Shown here: positions 53,985-62,771 of the stretch, piece by piece
Layout of the letters: each line of letters starts with the position of its first letter
How positions within the stretch are numbered: position 1 is the first letter of the stretch
Assembly: GCA_017478225.1 (NCBI GenBank)
Contig: JAFVDX010000041.1
Coordinates: 1 to 64,000, forward strand
From: Paludibacteraceae bacterium
GTDB taxonomy: Bacteria > Bacteroidota > Bacteroidia > Bacteroidales > Paludibacteraceae
Direction of reading: 5' to 3'
DNA length: 64,000 nt
Position numbers and translations under genes: made by a program
The notes under the pieces: generated by a model
Database searches by the model: none
What the model was told of the DNA's origin: nothing
The model's input: the letters and a program-made list of their open reading frames with translations, nothing else

Positions 53985-54413
53985 ATGAAAGAGATGTATC
54001 TGTCGCTTGGAAGCAATATAGGTTTGAAGGAGGAAAATTTGCAGCGTGCAGTAGAGTTGATAAAGTCGAGAGTGGGCAATGTGGTGAAGGAGTCGTCTTA
54101 TTATTATTCAAAGCCAATGGGATTTGAATCGTCGAATGATTTTGTGAATCAGTGTTTATTGGTTGAGACAGATATGTTGGCCATTGATGCGCTTCATGCG
54201 CTACAGGAAATAGAGCGGATGATGGGGCGCAAAGAGCATAGGCTGAGAGATGATAGGGGGAATCGTATATATCAAGACAGGATAATAGATATAGATATTC
54301 TTCTATATGGTAGTGAAGAGATAGATAGTGCGGAACTAACAGTTCCGCATCCTGAGATGTCGAAAAGAGATTTTGTTATGATACCTTTATCAGAGATAAG
54401 GGTTGGCGATTAG
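53985..54413 (+). CDS. folK: Hydroxymethyl-dihydropterin pyrophosphokinase FolK
   Basis: This is a 142-residue enzyme that transfers pyrophosphate from ATP to hydroxymethyl-dihydropterin in folate synthesis. Leu-Gly-Ser-Asn-Ile-Gly at the N terminus is the substrate loop. Asp-Arg-Ile-Ile-Asp-Ile-Asp-Ile-Leu carries the metal-binding aspartates, and Val-Pro-His-Pro-Glu-Met the conserved end. It starts 2 bases after cvpA. Its 3' end overlaps the convergent MBL gene by 24 bases. Confidence 0.93.
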   Translation: MKEMYLSLGSNIGLKEENLQRAVELIKSRVGNVVKESSYYYSKPMGFESSNDFVNQCLLVETDMLAIDALHALQEIERMMGRKEHRLRDDRGNRIYQDRIIDIDILLYGSEEIDSAELTVPHPEMSKRDFVMIPLSEIRVGD

Positions 54414-55022
54414 TTCTGATTGTATATCAGTATCGAATCCGTGTCCCGGGTAAACATGTGTTTGCTTGGGCAATTTTTTTATTTTTTCAAGTGAGGATGG
54501 CATATTTTGTGGTTGGCTGCCATATAAGTCGGTTCGTCCGATACTTCCCATAAAGAGTGTATCGCCTGAGAAAATAAGGTTTTCTTTTTCGCAATAGAAA
54601 CAAACAGAGCCGGCGGTATGTCCTGGTGTGTGTATAGTTTTGAGGCTAATGGAACCTATATTAATAATTTGATCGGAATGTATGGTGATACATTGTGTTA
54701 GGAATTGCTGTGGTATGGGTAGTCCATAACTTGCGGCTTGTTCTTGTGGATGAAGGAAGATGGTCAGGTCGTCTTGATGCACACTTGGTAGGACTTTGTA
54801 TTGATTGAAAATGAGCAATGCTCCGTACATGTGGTCAACATGTCCATGAGTGAGCAGGTGGTGCGTGAGGCGCAGGTGTTGTGAGTCAATATAATTGGTG
54901 ATGCGTAATTGCTCTTTGTCGGTGAGTGCTCCGCAATCAATTATAGCGGCATTGTTTTGTTCGTCAGATATGATATATGTGCAAACTCTAAGTGGATTGG
55001 AATAGAAGGTTTTGATAGTCAT
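54390..55022 (-). CDS. MBL-fold hydrolase, glyoxalase II-like
   Basis: This is a 210-residue metallo-beta-lactamase-fold protein. The metal-binding motif Thr-His-Gly-His-Val-Asp-His is followed by His-Thr-Pro-Gly-His-Thr, Ser-Gly-Asp-Thr-Leu-Phe and Tyr-Pro-Gly-His-Gly. This set belongs to the hydroxyacylglutathione hydrolase-like group, which cleaves thioesters or related bonds. The true substrate is unknown. It is cytoplasmic and starts 14 bases downstream of rsmG, so the three minus-strand genes probably form one unit. Confidence 0.92.
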   Translation of the reverse strand: MTIKTFYSNPLRVCTYIISDEQNNAAIIDCGALTDKEQLRITNYIDSQHLRLTHHLLTHGHVDHMYGALLIFNQYKVLPSVHQDDLTIFLHPQEQAASYGLPIPQQFLTQCITIHSDQIINIGSISLKTIHTPGHTAGSVCFYCEKENLIFSGDTLFMGSIGRTDLYGSQPQNMPSSLEKIKKLPKQTHVYPGHGFDTDIQSELIANPYL

Positions 55023-55036
55023 TGTGGTGTGATAAG

Positions 55037-55654
55037 TTATAGTGGCAGGTAGATTATTTTTTTTGTTTTGAAGTATTCTTCGTTGAAGTAATCACTAATA
55101 GAAATGATTTCAGCAATGTTTTTGTAGGGTTGTATTTCTTGTTGGAGTTCTCCTCCTTTGAGGCTGATAATGCCATTAGGCAGGGCATTATGCTGTTGAT
55201 TAGATATATTTTTTTTAGTGAGTTTAGTCAATTGGGCGAGTGTCATAGTGGCTCTTGAAATTATGAAATCAAATTTATCGTTGACTTCCTCTGCTCTTGC
55301 CTGAATGCAGGTTGTATTATTAAGTCCGATGGCTTTGGAAATTTCATTAGCCACTTTTATTTTTTTTCCTATTCCATCTATCAAAACAAACTTACATTGC
55401 GGGAATAAAATTGCGAGTGGGATACCTGGGAATCCGCCTCCTGTGCCAATGTCAATGATAGTGGTGTTAGGTGTAAATCTGATAAATTTGGCAATAGCCA
55501 AAGAGTGTAAAATATGGTGGCAATAAAGGTTTTGTATATCTTTTCTTGATATAACATTTATTTTTTCATTCCACTGGTTGTATAACACTCCAAGAGCAGC
55601 GAATTGCTGCTCTTGGTTAGGTGTAAGTTGGAAGTATTTTTTTATGATTTCCAT
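55037..55654 (-). CDS. rsmG: 16S rRNA m7G527 methyltransferase RsmG
   Basis: This is a 205-residue SAM-dependent methyltransferase that modifies G527 of 16S rRNA. The signatures are His-Ser-Leu-Ala-Ile-Ala, Asp-Ile-Gly-Thr-Gly-Gly-Gly-Phe-Pro-Gly-Ile-Pro and Ile-Ser-Arg-Ala. The frame is open to 55729, but ATG 55654 gives the normal N terminus and does not overlap the yebC-type gene. Loss of RsmG gives low-level streptomycin resistance in other bacteria. Confidence 0.94.
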   Translation of the reverse strand: MEIIKKYFQLTPNQEQQFAALGVLYNQWNEKINVISRKDIQNLYCHHILHSLAIAKFIRFTPNTTIIDIGTGGGFPGIPLAILFPQCKFVLIDGIGKKIKVANEISKAIGLNNTTCIQARAEEVNDKFDFIISRATMTLAQLTKLTKKNISNQQHNALPNGIISLKGGELQQEIQPYKNIAEIISISDYFNEEYFKTKKIIYLPL

Positions 55655-55670
55655 ACTATATGATTCATGC

Positions 55671-56387
55671 TTAATCAGCCATATTAGTGAAGACATTTTG
55701 TACATCTTCGTCTTCTTCGATCTTATCAATGAGTTTTTGTACGGATTCTTTTTGTTCGTCAGTTAGTGTTTTGTAGTCATTAGGAATTCTAACGAACTCA
55801 GCGGAGTTGATTTCGAATCCGTTTTCTTCGAGATATTTTTGGATTTGCGAATATGATGCAAAATCTCCATAGATGATTATATTGCCTTCCTCGTCTTGTC
55901 CGAGTTCGTCCACTCCATAATCAATAAGTTCTAATTCGAGTTCGTCGAGGTCGATGCCGTCTTTAGGTGCGACGGTGAAGACAGATTTTCTGTCGAAGAG
56001 GAATTGTAGGCATCCTTGCGTACCGAGTGAGCCTCCGTGTTTAGTAAAATATGAGCGTATGTTGGCAACTGTCCTCATATTGTTGTCGGTAGCGGTTTCA
56101 ACGAAGATAGCAACTCCATGTGGTCCGTATCCTTCGTAATTGATTTCTTTATATCCTTCAGAAGATTTATCGGTCGCTTTCTTGATAGCGCGTTCGATAT
56201 TTTCTTTAGGCATATTTTCTTTTTTACATTGCTGTATGAGGACTCTTAATCTTGGGTTGCCATCGGGGTCTGGTCCGCCTTCTCTGGCTGCAATAGTGAT
56301 TTCTTTACCTAATTTAGTGAAAGTACGCGCCATGTGTCCCCAGCGCTTTAGTTTGGTCGCTTTGCGATATTCAAATGCTCGTCCCAT
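55671..56387 (-). CDS. YebC/PmpR family protein
   Basis: This is a 238-residue protein with the N-terminal Met-Gly-Arg-Ala-Phe-Glu-Tyr-Arg-Lys. Lys-Gly-Ser and Gly-His form variants of the usual YebC start appear as Arg-Trp-Gly-His-Met-Ala-Arg. Later segments are Ala-Arg-Glu-Gly-Gly-Pro-Asp-Pro-Asp and Tyr-Glu-Gly-Tyr-Gly-Pro-His-Gly-Val-Ala. The family was first called a transcriptional regulator and is now linked also to relieving ribosome stalling. The start at 56387 was chosen over an upstream frame without family features. Confidence 0.94.
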   Translation of the reverse strand: MGRAFEYRKATKLKRWGHMARTFTKLGKEITIAAREGGPDPDGNPRLRVLIQQCKKENMPKENIERAIKKATDKSSEGYKEINYEGYGPHGVAIFVETATDNNMRTVANIRSYFTKHGGSLGTQGCLQFLFDRKSVFTVAPKDGIDLDELELELIDYGVDELGQDEEGNIIIYGDFASYSQIQKYLEENGFEINSAEFVRIPNDYKTLTDEQKESVQKLIDKIEEDEDVQNVFTNMAD

Positions 56388-56551
56388 AGTGATATTTAGT
56401 TTGTTTATAATTTGGCGCAAAATTACAATTTTTGTGTAAAATGAGCAAATAAAAACATAGTTTGAGTGTTTATATGTATTTATAATGTGCCGAATACGAT
56501 TAAAAAATTGTCTATTTTTCTTTTTTAGAACGCTTGTTCGAAAACTTTTTG

Positions 56552-56559
56552 TATCTTTG
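56552..56559 (+). promoter_or_regulatory. Probable -7 box for the TetR-led operon
   Basis: TATCTTTG at 56552-56559 matches the Bacteroidota -7 consensus. A clear -33 element at the right distance was not found. The TetR start lies about 100 bases downstream, leaving room for an operator. Confidence 0.45.
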
Positions 56560-56662
56560 CGGCGCATTTGAGGTATAGTATTTTTTTTGTTTGCTTATCC
56601 ACAAAAGAAAGAATATAAAATTTATATGATTTAAGCATTTTGTATGGTAAATATAAAATGGT

Positions 56663-57250
56663 ATGAAAAATCGTAAAGAGCAGATATTAGAAAAGGCATT
56701 GGAGTTGTTTCTTAAGCGTGGCTATAGTGGTGTGAGTATAAGTATATTGCAGGAGGAGTTGGGTATAGGTCGTGCAACGATGTACTATTATTTTAAGGAC
56801 AAGGAACAACTATTCAGGACTATAGTAGAGCGTTATTATATAGAGCCTTTACAGAGTTCAGTTGCAGGGCAGGATGATATACTTTTGTCCGGATTGATTG
56901 AAATGCGTCAGAAGATGCACAGAGAGAGTACGAGTTTTTTTGAGGCCTATCACAATGCTCAGATTACAGCATATAATTTGCAGTCGATATTGTTTTTAGC
57001 GACAATTAAGTTTCCTGATTTAGGCCATACGATAGGTGAATTGAAGAAGCAGGAAACTCGTTTATGGAAGCGTGCTATTAAAAATAGTGTAGATAGAGGC
57101 GAGATTAAGCCTGATATAGATGTAGAGAACTTGGCATTAGCATTTTCAGGTTTGAAGGAGATGAGTGAGTTTAGTGTTTTTGTGAAGGTAGAATATGGTG
57201 ATAGGTATATAGGTGCAATGAGTTATCTGTATGATTTAGTGCGATTATGA
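56663..57250 (+). CDS. TetR/AcrR family transcriptional regulator
   Basis: This is a 195-residue one-component repressor. The N-terminal helix-turn-helix has Leu-Phe-Leu-Lys-Arg-Gly-Tyr and Gly-Ile-Gly-Arg-Ala-Thr-Met-Tyr-Tyr-Tyr-Phe-Lys-Asp-Lys. The C-terminal part is helical and ligand-binding. Its stop overlaps the next ATG by 4 bases (ATGA), so it leads the operon to 60493 and is likely to control it in response to a lipid-like or other small ligand. Confidence 0.9.
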   Translation: MKNRKEQILEKALELFLKRGYSGVSISILQEELGIGRATMYYYFKDKEQLFRTIVERYYIEPLQSSVAGQDDILLSGLIEMRQKMHRESTSFFEAYHNAQITAYNLQSILFLATIKFPDLGHTIGELKKQETRLWKRAIKNSVDRGEIKPDIDVENLALAFSGLKEMSEFSVFVKVEYGDRYIGAMSYLYDLVRL

Positions 57251-58581
57251 GTAAAGAAAAATATATAGGTGGCATAGGTTATAGGCTTTATAAAAGTTAT
57301 GTTCGTTTTGTGAATGAACATATAATGTACCATAAGGTATATTATCTAAACCGCGAGAATGTGCCGGCGTTGGGTGAGCCGTGTATGATAGTAAGTAATC
57401 ATCAGAATTGTGCCAACGATCCATTGAATTTGCTTTTAGGTCTTGAGAATGAGAGTCATCCATTTGTTATAGCGCGAGGAAATGTATTTTCTTGGCATCC
57501 ACTTATAACAAAATTCTTCCTTTGGTTAGGTATGCTGCCTGCATTCCGTCTGAATTTTGATGGTGCGGAGAGTCTGAAGAAGAATGCAGAAACAATCAGG
57601 ATTAGCGGTGGAAAGATGCTTGAGGGTAATAGGCTGATAATGTATCCTGAGGGTGGTCATCAAGACAAACATTGGTTGGGCGAGTTTTCATACGGTTATA
57701 CTCGTATGGCATTTGAGACTGCCGAGAGTGATAATTTTGAGCATGACATAAAGATTCTTCCATGTGCTCATCATTATAAAGATTATTTCGCAGTACAAAG
57801 TGAGGTGATGATACAATTTGGAACTCCTATATCGCTTGAGCCCTATTATGAGTTGTATAAGACGAAGCCCCGTACGGCTCAGCGTGAGGTGAATAAATTG
57901 GTGAGGAGTCAGATAGAGAGCATGATGCTTGATGTGAGAGATTTGGAACATTACGATGCAATAGATTGGTTAAGAAATAGTGAGTTCGGATATAATTGGT
58001 GTAAGAAAGATGGCTTAAATACTTCATATTTGCCTGATAAACTTAAAGTTGATAAGTTATTAGTAGAGAAATTAAGTAAGTTGGAGGACAATGAGTTATA
58101 TGACGAGATGTTGGATATAAAATCAAGAGAAGAGGCGATTGGTGTGACCGAAGTTGAATACTATAGTCCAATGAGTTGGTTGCAGATATTGCTTTCGATT
58201 ATATGTCTGATACTGTTATTGCCATTGTGGTTAGTGTCTCTGTATCCTAATATTGTCCATTATAATATTCACCGGCCATTTATGAAGACGGACAAGATGT
58301 TTACCAATAGTTGGCGTTTTATCATACCAGTGGTAGTAGGTGTCCCGTTTTGGTTTATGCTTACGGTGTTGTTGTGTGGCCTTTTATGGGGTTGGTGGTG
58401 GCAATCTATAGTGTTGATGCTACTAAGTTTCTATCCATTAAGTGTGTTCGCAATTAAGTATTGGGATTATTTATGTCGTGTTGCTCGTAATATAAAGTTA
58501 TTATGTTGCTCTAAGCAAGTGGGCGAGATAAGTCGTAAGCGAGCAGATTTGTTTGATAAATTGAAAAAAATAATAAAATAA
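57247..58581 (+). CDS. Membrane-bound acyltransferase (PlsC-type)
   Basis: This is a 444-residue protein. Residues 20-230 form a PlsC-like acyltransferase domain with Ser-Asn-His-Gln-Asn-Cys-Ala-Asn-Asp-Pro (an His-x5-Asp variant of the HX4D motif) and Tyr-Pro-Glu-Gly-Gly-His in place of the usual EGTR. Helices at about 305-330 and 355-405 anchor it in the membrane. It probably moves an acyl chain from ACP or CoA to a lipid or other hydroxyl. It overlaps its neighbours by 4 bases and 1 base, so the operon is tight. Confidence 0.85.
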   Translation: MSKEKYIGGIGYRLYKSYVRFVNEHIMYHKVYYLNRENVPALGEPCMIVSNHQNCANDPLNLLLGLENESHPFVIARGNVFSWHPLITKFFLWLGMLPAFRLNFDGAESLKKNAETIRISGGKMLEGNRLIMYPEGGHQDKHWLGEFSYGYTRMAFETAESDNFEHDIKILPCAHHYKDYFAVQSEVMIQFGTPISLEPYYELYKTKPRTAQREVNKLVRSQIESMMLDVRDLEHYDAIDWLRNSEFGYNWCKKDGLNTSYLPDKLKVDKLLVEKLSKLEDNELYDEMLDIKSREEAIGVTEVEYYSPMSWLQILLSIICLILLLPLWLVSLYPNIVHYNIHRPFMKTDKMFTNSWRFIIPVVVGVPFWFMLTVLLCGLLWGWWWQSIVLMLLSFYPLSVFAIKYWDYLCRVARNIKLLCCSKQVGEISRKRADLFDKLKKIIK

Positions 58582-59798
58582 TGAGAAGAGTAGTAATTAC
58601 AGGAATGGGTATTTACTCATGTTTGGGTAAGTCGTTAGATGAAGTATGTAAGTCGCTTTATGATGGCAAGTCAGGTATAGTGCTTGATATGTCTCGTAAG
58701 GAGATGGGCTTTCGTAGTGGTTTGACCGCCAAACTTGAGATACCAGATTTGAAAAAGGAATTGAGTCGTAGTCAGCGCGCCTATATGCCTGAGCAAGCGA
58801 AGTATGCATATTGTGCAACGGTAGAGGCATTAAGGAACGCAAAAATTGATCAAGATTATTTGGATAAGCACGATGTCGGCTTGATGTATGGAAATGATTC
58901 AAGCGCCGACCCGACGGTTAGGGCTGTGGATACGATGCGTGAGAAGCACGATACTACTTTGTGTGGCAGTGGTGCTATATTTCAGTCGATGAATTCTACT
59001 GTTACAATGAATTTAGGAACGATATTTCGTTTGCGTGGAATCAACCTGACGGTGAGTGGTGCTTGTGCGAGTGGCGCTCATGCCATAGGATTAGGTGCAT
59101 TGCTTATTCAAACAGGTTTGCAAGATATGATTGTTTGTGGCGGTGCTCAAGAGGTGAATCCGTTTTCTATAGGCAGTTTTGATGGCATAAGTGCATTTTC
59201 TATTCGTGAGGATGCGCCTGAGAAGGCTTCTCGTCCGTTTGATAGGGATAGGGATGGCTTGGTACCTGGCGGAGGTGCTGCCACAGTAATAATAGAGGAA
59301 TACGAGCATGCAGTGAAGCGTGGTGCTCCGATTATAGCAGAGGTATTAGGTTATGGTTTTTCTGCAAATGGTGATCATATTAGTAGTCCGAATGTAGAAG
59401 GTCCATCCAAGTCGCTTCGTATGGCGATAGAGAGGGCGGGAATAGATATTCGTGAGATAGGCTATATCAATGCTCATGCTACATCAACCCATGTAGGTGA
59501 TACAAATGAGGCAAAGGCTATATATAATGTATTTGGAGATCAGCGTACGGAAGTTACTTCAACCAAATCGCAGACGGGGCATGAGATGTGGATGGCAGGA
59601 GCCAGTGAGGTGATATATTCAATGCTTATGATGAAAAATGATTTTATCGCAGCAAACTTGAATTTTGAGAATCCTGATGAAGATAGTGCTAAATTGCTGA
59701 TACCAGCCAAGAGAATTGAGAAGCATTTTGATACATTCCTATCCAATTCGTTTGGTTTTGGTGGTACGAATGCTACTTTGATAATTAGGAATTTATAA
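58581..59798 (+). CDS. Beta-ketoacyl-ACP synthase (FabF-like)
   Basis: This is a 405-residue ketosynthase that condenses acyl and malonyl units. The active-site Cys lies in Ser-Gly-Ala-Cys-Ala-Ser-Gly-Ala-His-Ala. One catalytic His is in Asn-Ala-His-Ala-Thr-Ser-Thr, and Lys-Ser-Gln-Thr-Gly-His contains the second. Gly-Phe-Gly-Gly-Thr-Asn occurs at the C terminus. The Met-Trp-Met-Ala-Gly-Ala sequence after the last His differs from the usual housekeeping form, hinting at a specialised enzyme. It is encoded with its own ACP and dehydratase. Confidence 0.92.
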   Translation: MRRVVITGMGIYSCLGKSLDEVCKSLYDGKSGIVLDMSRKEMGFRSGLTAKLEIPDLKKELSRSQRAYMPEQAKYAYCATVEALRNAKIDQDYLDKHDVGLMYGNDSSADPTVRAVDTMREKHDTTLCGSGAIFQSMNSTVTMNLGTIFRLRGINLTVSGACASGAHAIGLGALLIQTGLQDMIVCGGAQEVNPFSIGSFDGISAFSIREDAPEKASRPFDRDRDGLVPGGGAATVIIEEYEHAVKRGAPIIAEVLGYGFSANGDHISSPNVEGPSKSLRMAIERAGIDIREIGYINAHATSTHVGDTNEAKAIYNVFGDQRTEVTSTKSQTGHEMWMAGASEVIYSMLMMKNDFIAANLNFENPDEDSAKLLIPAKRIEKHFDTFLSNSFGFGGTNATLIIRNL

Positions 59799-59822
59799 TA
59801 TTAACATCTAAATAATTGAATT

Positions 59823-60062
59823 ATGGATAAGCAAGAACTTATTTCAAAAGTAAACTCTGTATTGGCAGAGGAATTTGAGGTGGAGGAGTCAGTGATTACT
59901 CCTGAGGCAAATATCAAGCAAACACTTGAATTGGATAGTTTGAGTCTTGTAGATATGGTAGCCTTGATTGAGAATGAATTTGGTGTAAAGATTGCATCAA
60001 ATGAATTGGTGAAGATACCTACATTCCAATCATTGTATGATTATTTGGCAGAGCGTGTATAA
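59823..60062 (+). CDS. Acyl carrier protein
   Basis: This is a 79-residue acidic protein with the phosphopantetheine attachment site Leu-Asp-Ser-Leu-Ser-Leu-Val-Asp, where Ser of Asp-Ser-Leu carries the prosthetic group. Length and charge are typical. It lies between the ketosynthase and dehydratase genes, and its stop overlaps the next ATG (TAATG), so it is probably dedicated to this pathway rather than to primary fatty acid synthesis. Confidence 0.93.
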   Translation: MDKQELISKVNSVLAEEFEVEESVITPEANIKQTLELDSLSLVDMVALIENEFGVKIASNELVKIPTFQSLYDYLAERV

Positions 60063-60493
60063 TGCTAAAGGGTGAGGAGTTATATCAACTTATTCCGCAA
60101 CGGCCACCGATAGTGATGGTATCGGAAGTAAGGAGTGTAGGTGAAGGTTGTGCTCAAATTGGTCTGCAGATAGAAAAGGATAATATCTTTGTTAAAGATG
60201 GTAAGTTGCAGGAAGCAGGAATAATAGAGCACATAGCCCAGTCGGCTGCTGCTATGGAGGGATATAAGAGTTATGTAAATCAATTACCTCCGAAATTGGG
60301 CTTTATAGGCGAAATAAAAAAATGTAAGATTTTCTTTCTGCCTTGTGTAGGCACTCATCTTTTGACCATACTAACTGTTTTGGGCGAGGCGGCAGGAGTG
60401 ACGCTTGTTCAGGCCAAAGTGGAAATAGAAGACTCTGATAAAGAACCTTTAGTGGCGGAATGTCAAATGAAGATTTTCATCAAAAACGAGTAG
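60062..60493 (+). CDS. Hotdog-fold 3-hydroxyacyl-ACP dehydratase (ApeP-like)
   Basis: This is a 143-residue hotdog protein beginning Ile-Pro-Gln-Arg-Pro-Pro-Ile-Val-Met-Val. It has Ile-Phe-Val-Lys-Asp-Gly-Lys-Leu and Glu-His-Ile-Ala-Gln-Ser-Ala-Ala. These segments fit the dehydratase family found in aryl-polyene clusters better than FabZ, because the FabZ His-Phe-Pro-Gly motif is absent. It should remove water from a 3-hydroxyacyl-ACP. It is the last gene of the TetR-led operon. Confidence 0.8.
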   Translation: MLKGEELYQLIPQRPPIVMVSEVRSVGEGCAQIGLQIEKDNIFVKDGKLQEAGIIEHIAQSAAAMEGYKSYVNQLPPKLGFIGEIKKCKIFFLPCVGTHLLTILTVLGEAAGVTLVQAKVEIEDSDKEPLVAECQMKIFIKNE

Positions 60494-60519
60494 CACATTG
60501 GTGTTACTCGTTTTTTATT
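60482..60519 (+). terminator. Terminator of the lipid-type operon
   Basis: AAAAACGAGTAGCAC (60482-60496) pairs with GTGTTACTCGTTTTT (60501-60515) around ATTG, with one mismatch, followed by more T. The stop codon of the dehydratase gene lies inside the stem. Confidence 0.88.
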
Positions 60520-60660
60520 GCAGACTGATAAAATGTGACTGATAATTCAGAATATAGATGATTTAGATTGCTATGCTATTTCAGGTGATTTAGATGATTC
60601 TGAAGACTTAGAGATCTTAGATGATTTTCTTAAGTTTTACTCATCAGGTAATTAAACGAA
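60520..60660. other. Short intergenic stretch with acidic low-complexity frame
   Basis: GATGATTTAGAT-like bases recur around 60557, 60579 and 60618, giving a frame rich in Asp, Glu and Leu that lacks a start codon. It may be a gene remnant or a simple degenerate repeat. Confidence 0.3.
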
Positions 60661-61221
60661 TTATATACAAGCATTAGTTGCGAAGTATTTCCATAGTGGT
60701 GCAGCGTGTAATGCCTGAATGATCATATTATTATCAAGTAATTCTTTTACCTCGCCAGGTGTTAGAAGATGAATATCAATATCTTCGGTTTGCTCTAAAT
60801 GGCGCTGATTGGTGTTTTGTACTCCGATTGCCAAGAAGGTGTATGATAGATTACTATGGTTAGTTGGATTGGGGCTTAAGACCATAAATTCAGACCACTC
60901 GCCTCCTGCATAACCTGTTTCTTCGAGCAATTCTCTTTGTGCGGCATGTAATGGCGATTCTCCTTTCTCGACTACTCCGGCACATAATTCATAATGTGTC
61001 TCACCAAGTCCGTGCCGGTATTGACTTTCCATCAGGAAACGCCCTTCTTTGGTGATGGCAATCACATTGATCCAATCAGGGAAATCATATATATACCAAG
61101 TTGGTATTTGTCTGCCGTTTGGCAGTTCTACTGTTTCTTGTCTTAACTGAAGCCATGGACCATTTTGAGCGATATATTCCGACTTGAGTACTTTCCAAGG
61201 TCTATGTTGAGGTAGTTTCAT
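60661..61221 (-). CDS. NUDIX hydrolase, ADP-ribose pyrophosphatase-like
   Basis: This is a 186-residue NUDIX enzyme. The box reads Gly-Val-Val-Glu-Lys-Gly-Glu-Ser-Pro-Leu-His-Ala-Ala-Gln-Arg-Glu-Leu-Leu-Glu-Glu, with the metal-binding Arg-Glu-x-x-Glu-Glu intact. The N-terminal beta strands and the Tyr-Arg-His-Gly segment before the box fit ADP-ribose or nucleoside-diphosphate-sugar hydrolases. The ATG shares one base with the rseP stop (TGATG), so it is translationally coupled to rseP. Confidence 0.9.
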   Translation of the reverse strand: MKLPQHRPWKVLKSEYIAQNGPWLQLRQETVELPNGRQIPTWYIYDFPDWINVIAITKEGRFLMESQYRHGLGETHYELCAGVVEKGESPLHAAQRELLEETGYAGGEWSEFMVLSPNPTNHSNLSYTFLAIGVQNTNQRHLEQTEDIDIHLLTPGEVKELLDNNMIIQALHAAPLWKYFATNACI

Positions 61222-62711
61222 CAGAAGAAATGTTTGATAATATCGTTCATGTTAGCGTAGATAAGTAGCAGCATAAGTAGCCAGAATCCTATATTGTTGG
61301 CAATCTCTAAGAATTTGTCTCCTGGTTTTTTGCCGGTAATCATTTCCCAAAGCAAGAAGAAAACATGTCCGCCATCTAATCCGGGAATAGGAATGATATT
61401 CATAAATGCGAGTATGATACTGAGAAAGGCTGTCATAAGCCACCATGAATGCCAATCCCAAGCAGATGGGAAAAGACTACCTATAGCGCCGAAACCTCCG
61501 ATAGATTGTGCCCCTTCTTTGGTGAATACAAGTTTGAATTGTTTTATATATGAAACAAGTGTATTCCATCCGTAATTTATGCCAGCAGGAATAGATTCCC
61601 AGAAACCATACTCTATTTTTTTGGTTTGTAAGTAATTAAGAGGAGATGTATAAACCCCTAATTTTGCTTCGTCGCCGATAAAGGTTTCCGTTTGTTGGAG
61701 TTCTCCGTTGCGGTAAAATCCGATAGTTATATTTTGGCATGGGTGATTTTTCAGTTCTGCTTGTACATCTTGGAAAGCAGGTGTAGGAATATCATTTATA
61801 GAGACGATACTATCTCCTTGTTCTAATCCCGCCAATGATGCGGGAGAATTCTCAATAACAGATTCTATTACAAATGGATATCTAAAATCAAATAATCCGT
61901 TTGCACCCGATGCAAGTACTTGTTTGGGTAAATCGTCCGGCATAGTTAAAGTAATGGTATCCGTGTTGCGTGCCACAGTTACTTCTTTTTGTCCATCTAC
62001 TATCAACCATTCCACCACATCGCTTCTTGTATCGGGTTGTTTATTGCCTATTTTGAGGATTTTATCTCCTTGCTGAAATCCGTTTTCAACAAGTACAGGT
62101 GCATAATTGAATCCATATTCAGCGTTGCTAATGGGTATATATTCTTCTCCCCAATGGAATAAGATAGCACTATATATGACCATTGCGGCAATAAAGTTAA
62201 CAAGTACACCACCTAAGATAATGGGTAGTCGTTGCCATGTTTTTTTTGCTCTGTATTCCCATGGTTGTGGTTGAGTGGGCAGGTCGTCAGCCCCTGTTGT
62301 TTCGTCCACCATACCGGCAATTGAGCAATAGCCTCCTAATGGTAGCCAACCTATTCCCCATTCTGTATTGTCAGGATAACGACGCCAATCATCGTCAGGC
62401 AGTTGAGACAATTCGTCTTCTGTCATAGGACGATATAGGGGGTTGTCGTTTTTGTCTTTCAGGACATTCCCATTGTTATCTTTTTTCTCAACAACAGACG
62501 GCTCTACATTGGGCGCAAAAAACTTAAAGTGCCATTTGCCTTGAAATTTTTTCATCCTAAAAAGCGAGAAATAAGGGTTGAAAAACATATAGAATTTCTC
62601 TACTCTTACTTTAAATATTTTGGCAAATGTAAAATGACCTAATTCATGTATTACTACCAAAAATGATAGTGCAAGAATCAATTGTAATGCTTTAATTAAA
62701 AAAGTTGACAT
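61221..62711 (-). CDS. rseP: Site-2 metalloprotease RseP
   Basis: This is a 496-residue inner-membrane protease. The first helix holds His-Glu-Leu-Gly-His (H22), the zinc site. Two regions between the membrane segments look like PDZ domains, the second with Ser-Pro-Ala-Ser-Leu-Ala-Gly-Leu. The late Asn-Ile-Ile-Pro-Ile-Pro-Gly-Leu-Asp-Gly-Gly motif supplies the third metal ligand. RseP cuts anti-sigma factors or signal peptides within the membrane. The insert of about 60 residues after residue 50 is typical of Bacteroidota forms. Confidence 0.95.
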   Translation of the reverse strand: MSTFLIKALQLILALSFLVVIHELGHFTFAKIFKVRVEKFYMFFNPYFSLFRMKKFQGKWHFKFFAPNVEPSVVEKKDNNGNVLKDKNDNPLYRPMTEDELSQLPDDDWRRYPDNTEWGIGWLPLGGYCSIAGMVDETTGADDLPTQPQPWEYRAKKTWQRLPIILGGVLVNFIAAMVIYSAILFHWGEEYIPISNAEYGFNYAPVLVENGFQQGDKILKIGNKQPDTRSDVVEWLIVDGQKEVTVARNTDTITLTMPDDLPKQVLASGANGLFDFRYPFVIESVIENSPASLAGLEQGDSIVSINDIPTPAFQDVQAELKNHPCQNITIGFYRNGELQQTETFIGDEAKLGVYTSPLNYLQTKKIEYGFWESIPAGINYGWNTLVSYIKQFKLVFTKEGAQSIGGFGAIGSLFPSAWDWHSWWLMTAFLSIILAFMNIIPIPGLDGGHVFFLLWEMITGKKPGDKFLEIANNIGFWLLMLLLIYANMNDIIKHFF

Positions 62712-62771
62712 GTCTTATTTGTTTCTTTAGGTTAGGTGCTTCTAAATAATTAGTGGTAACAGAATTTATAT

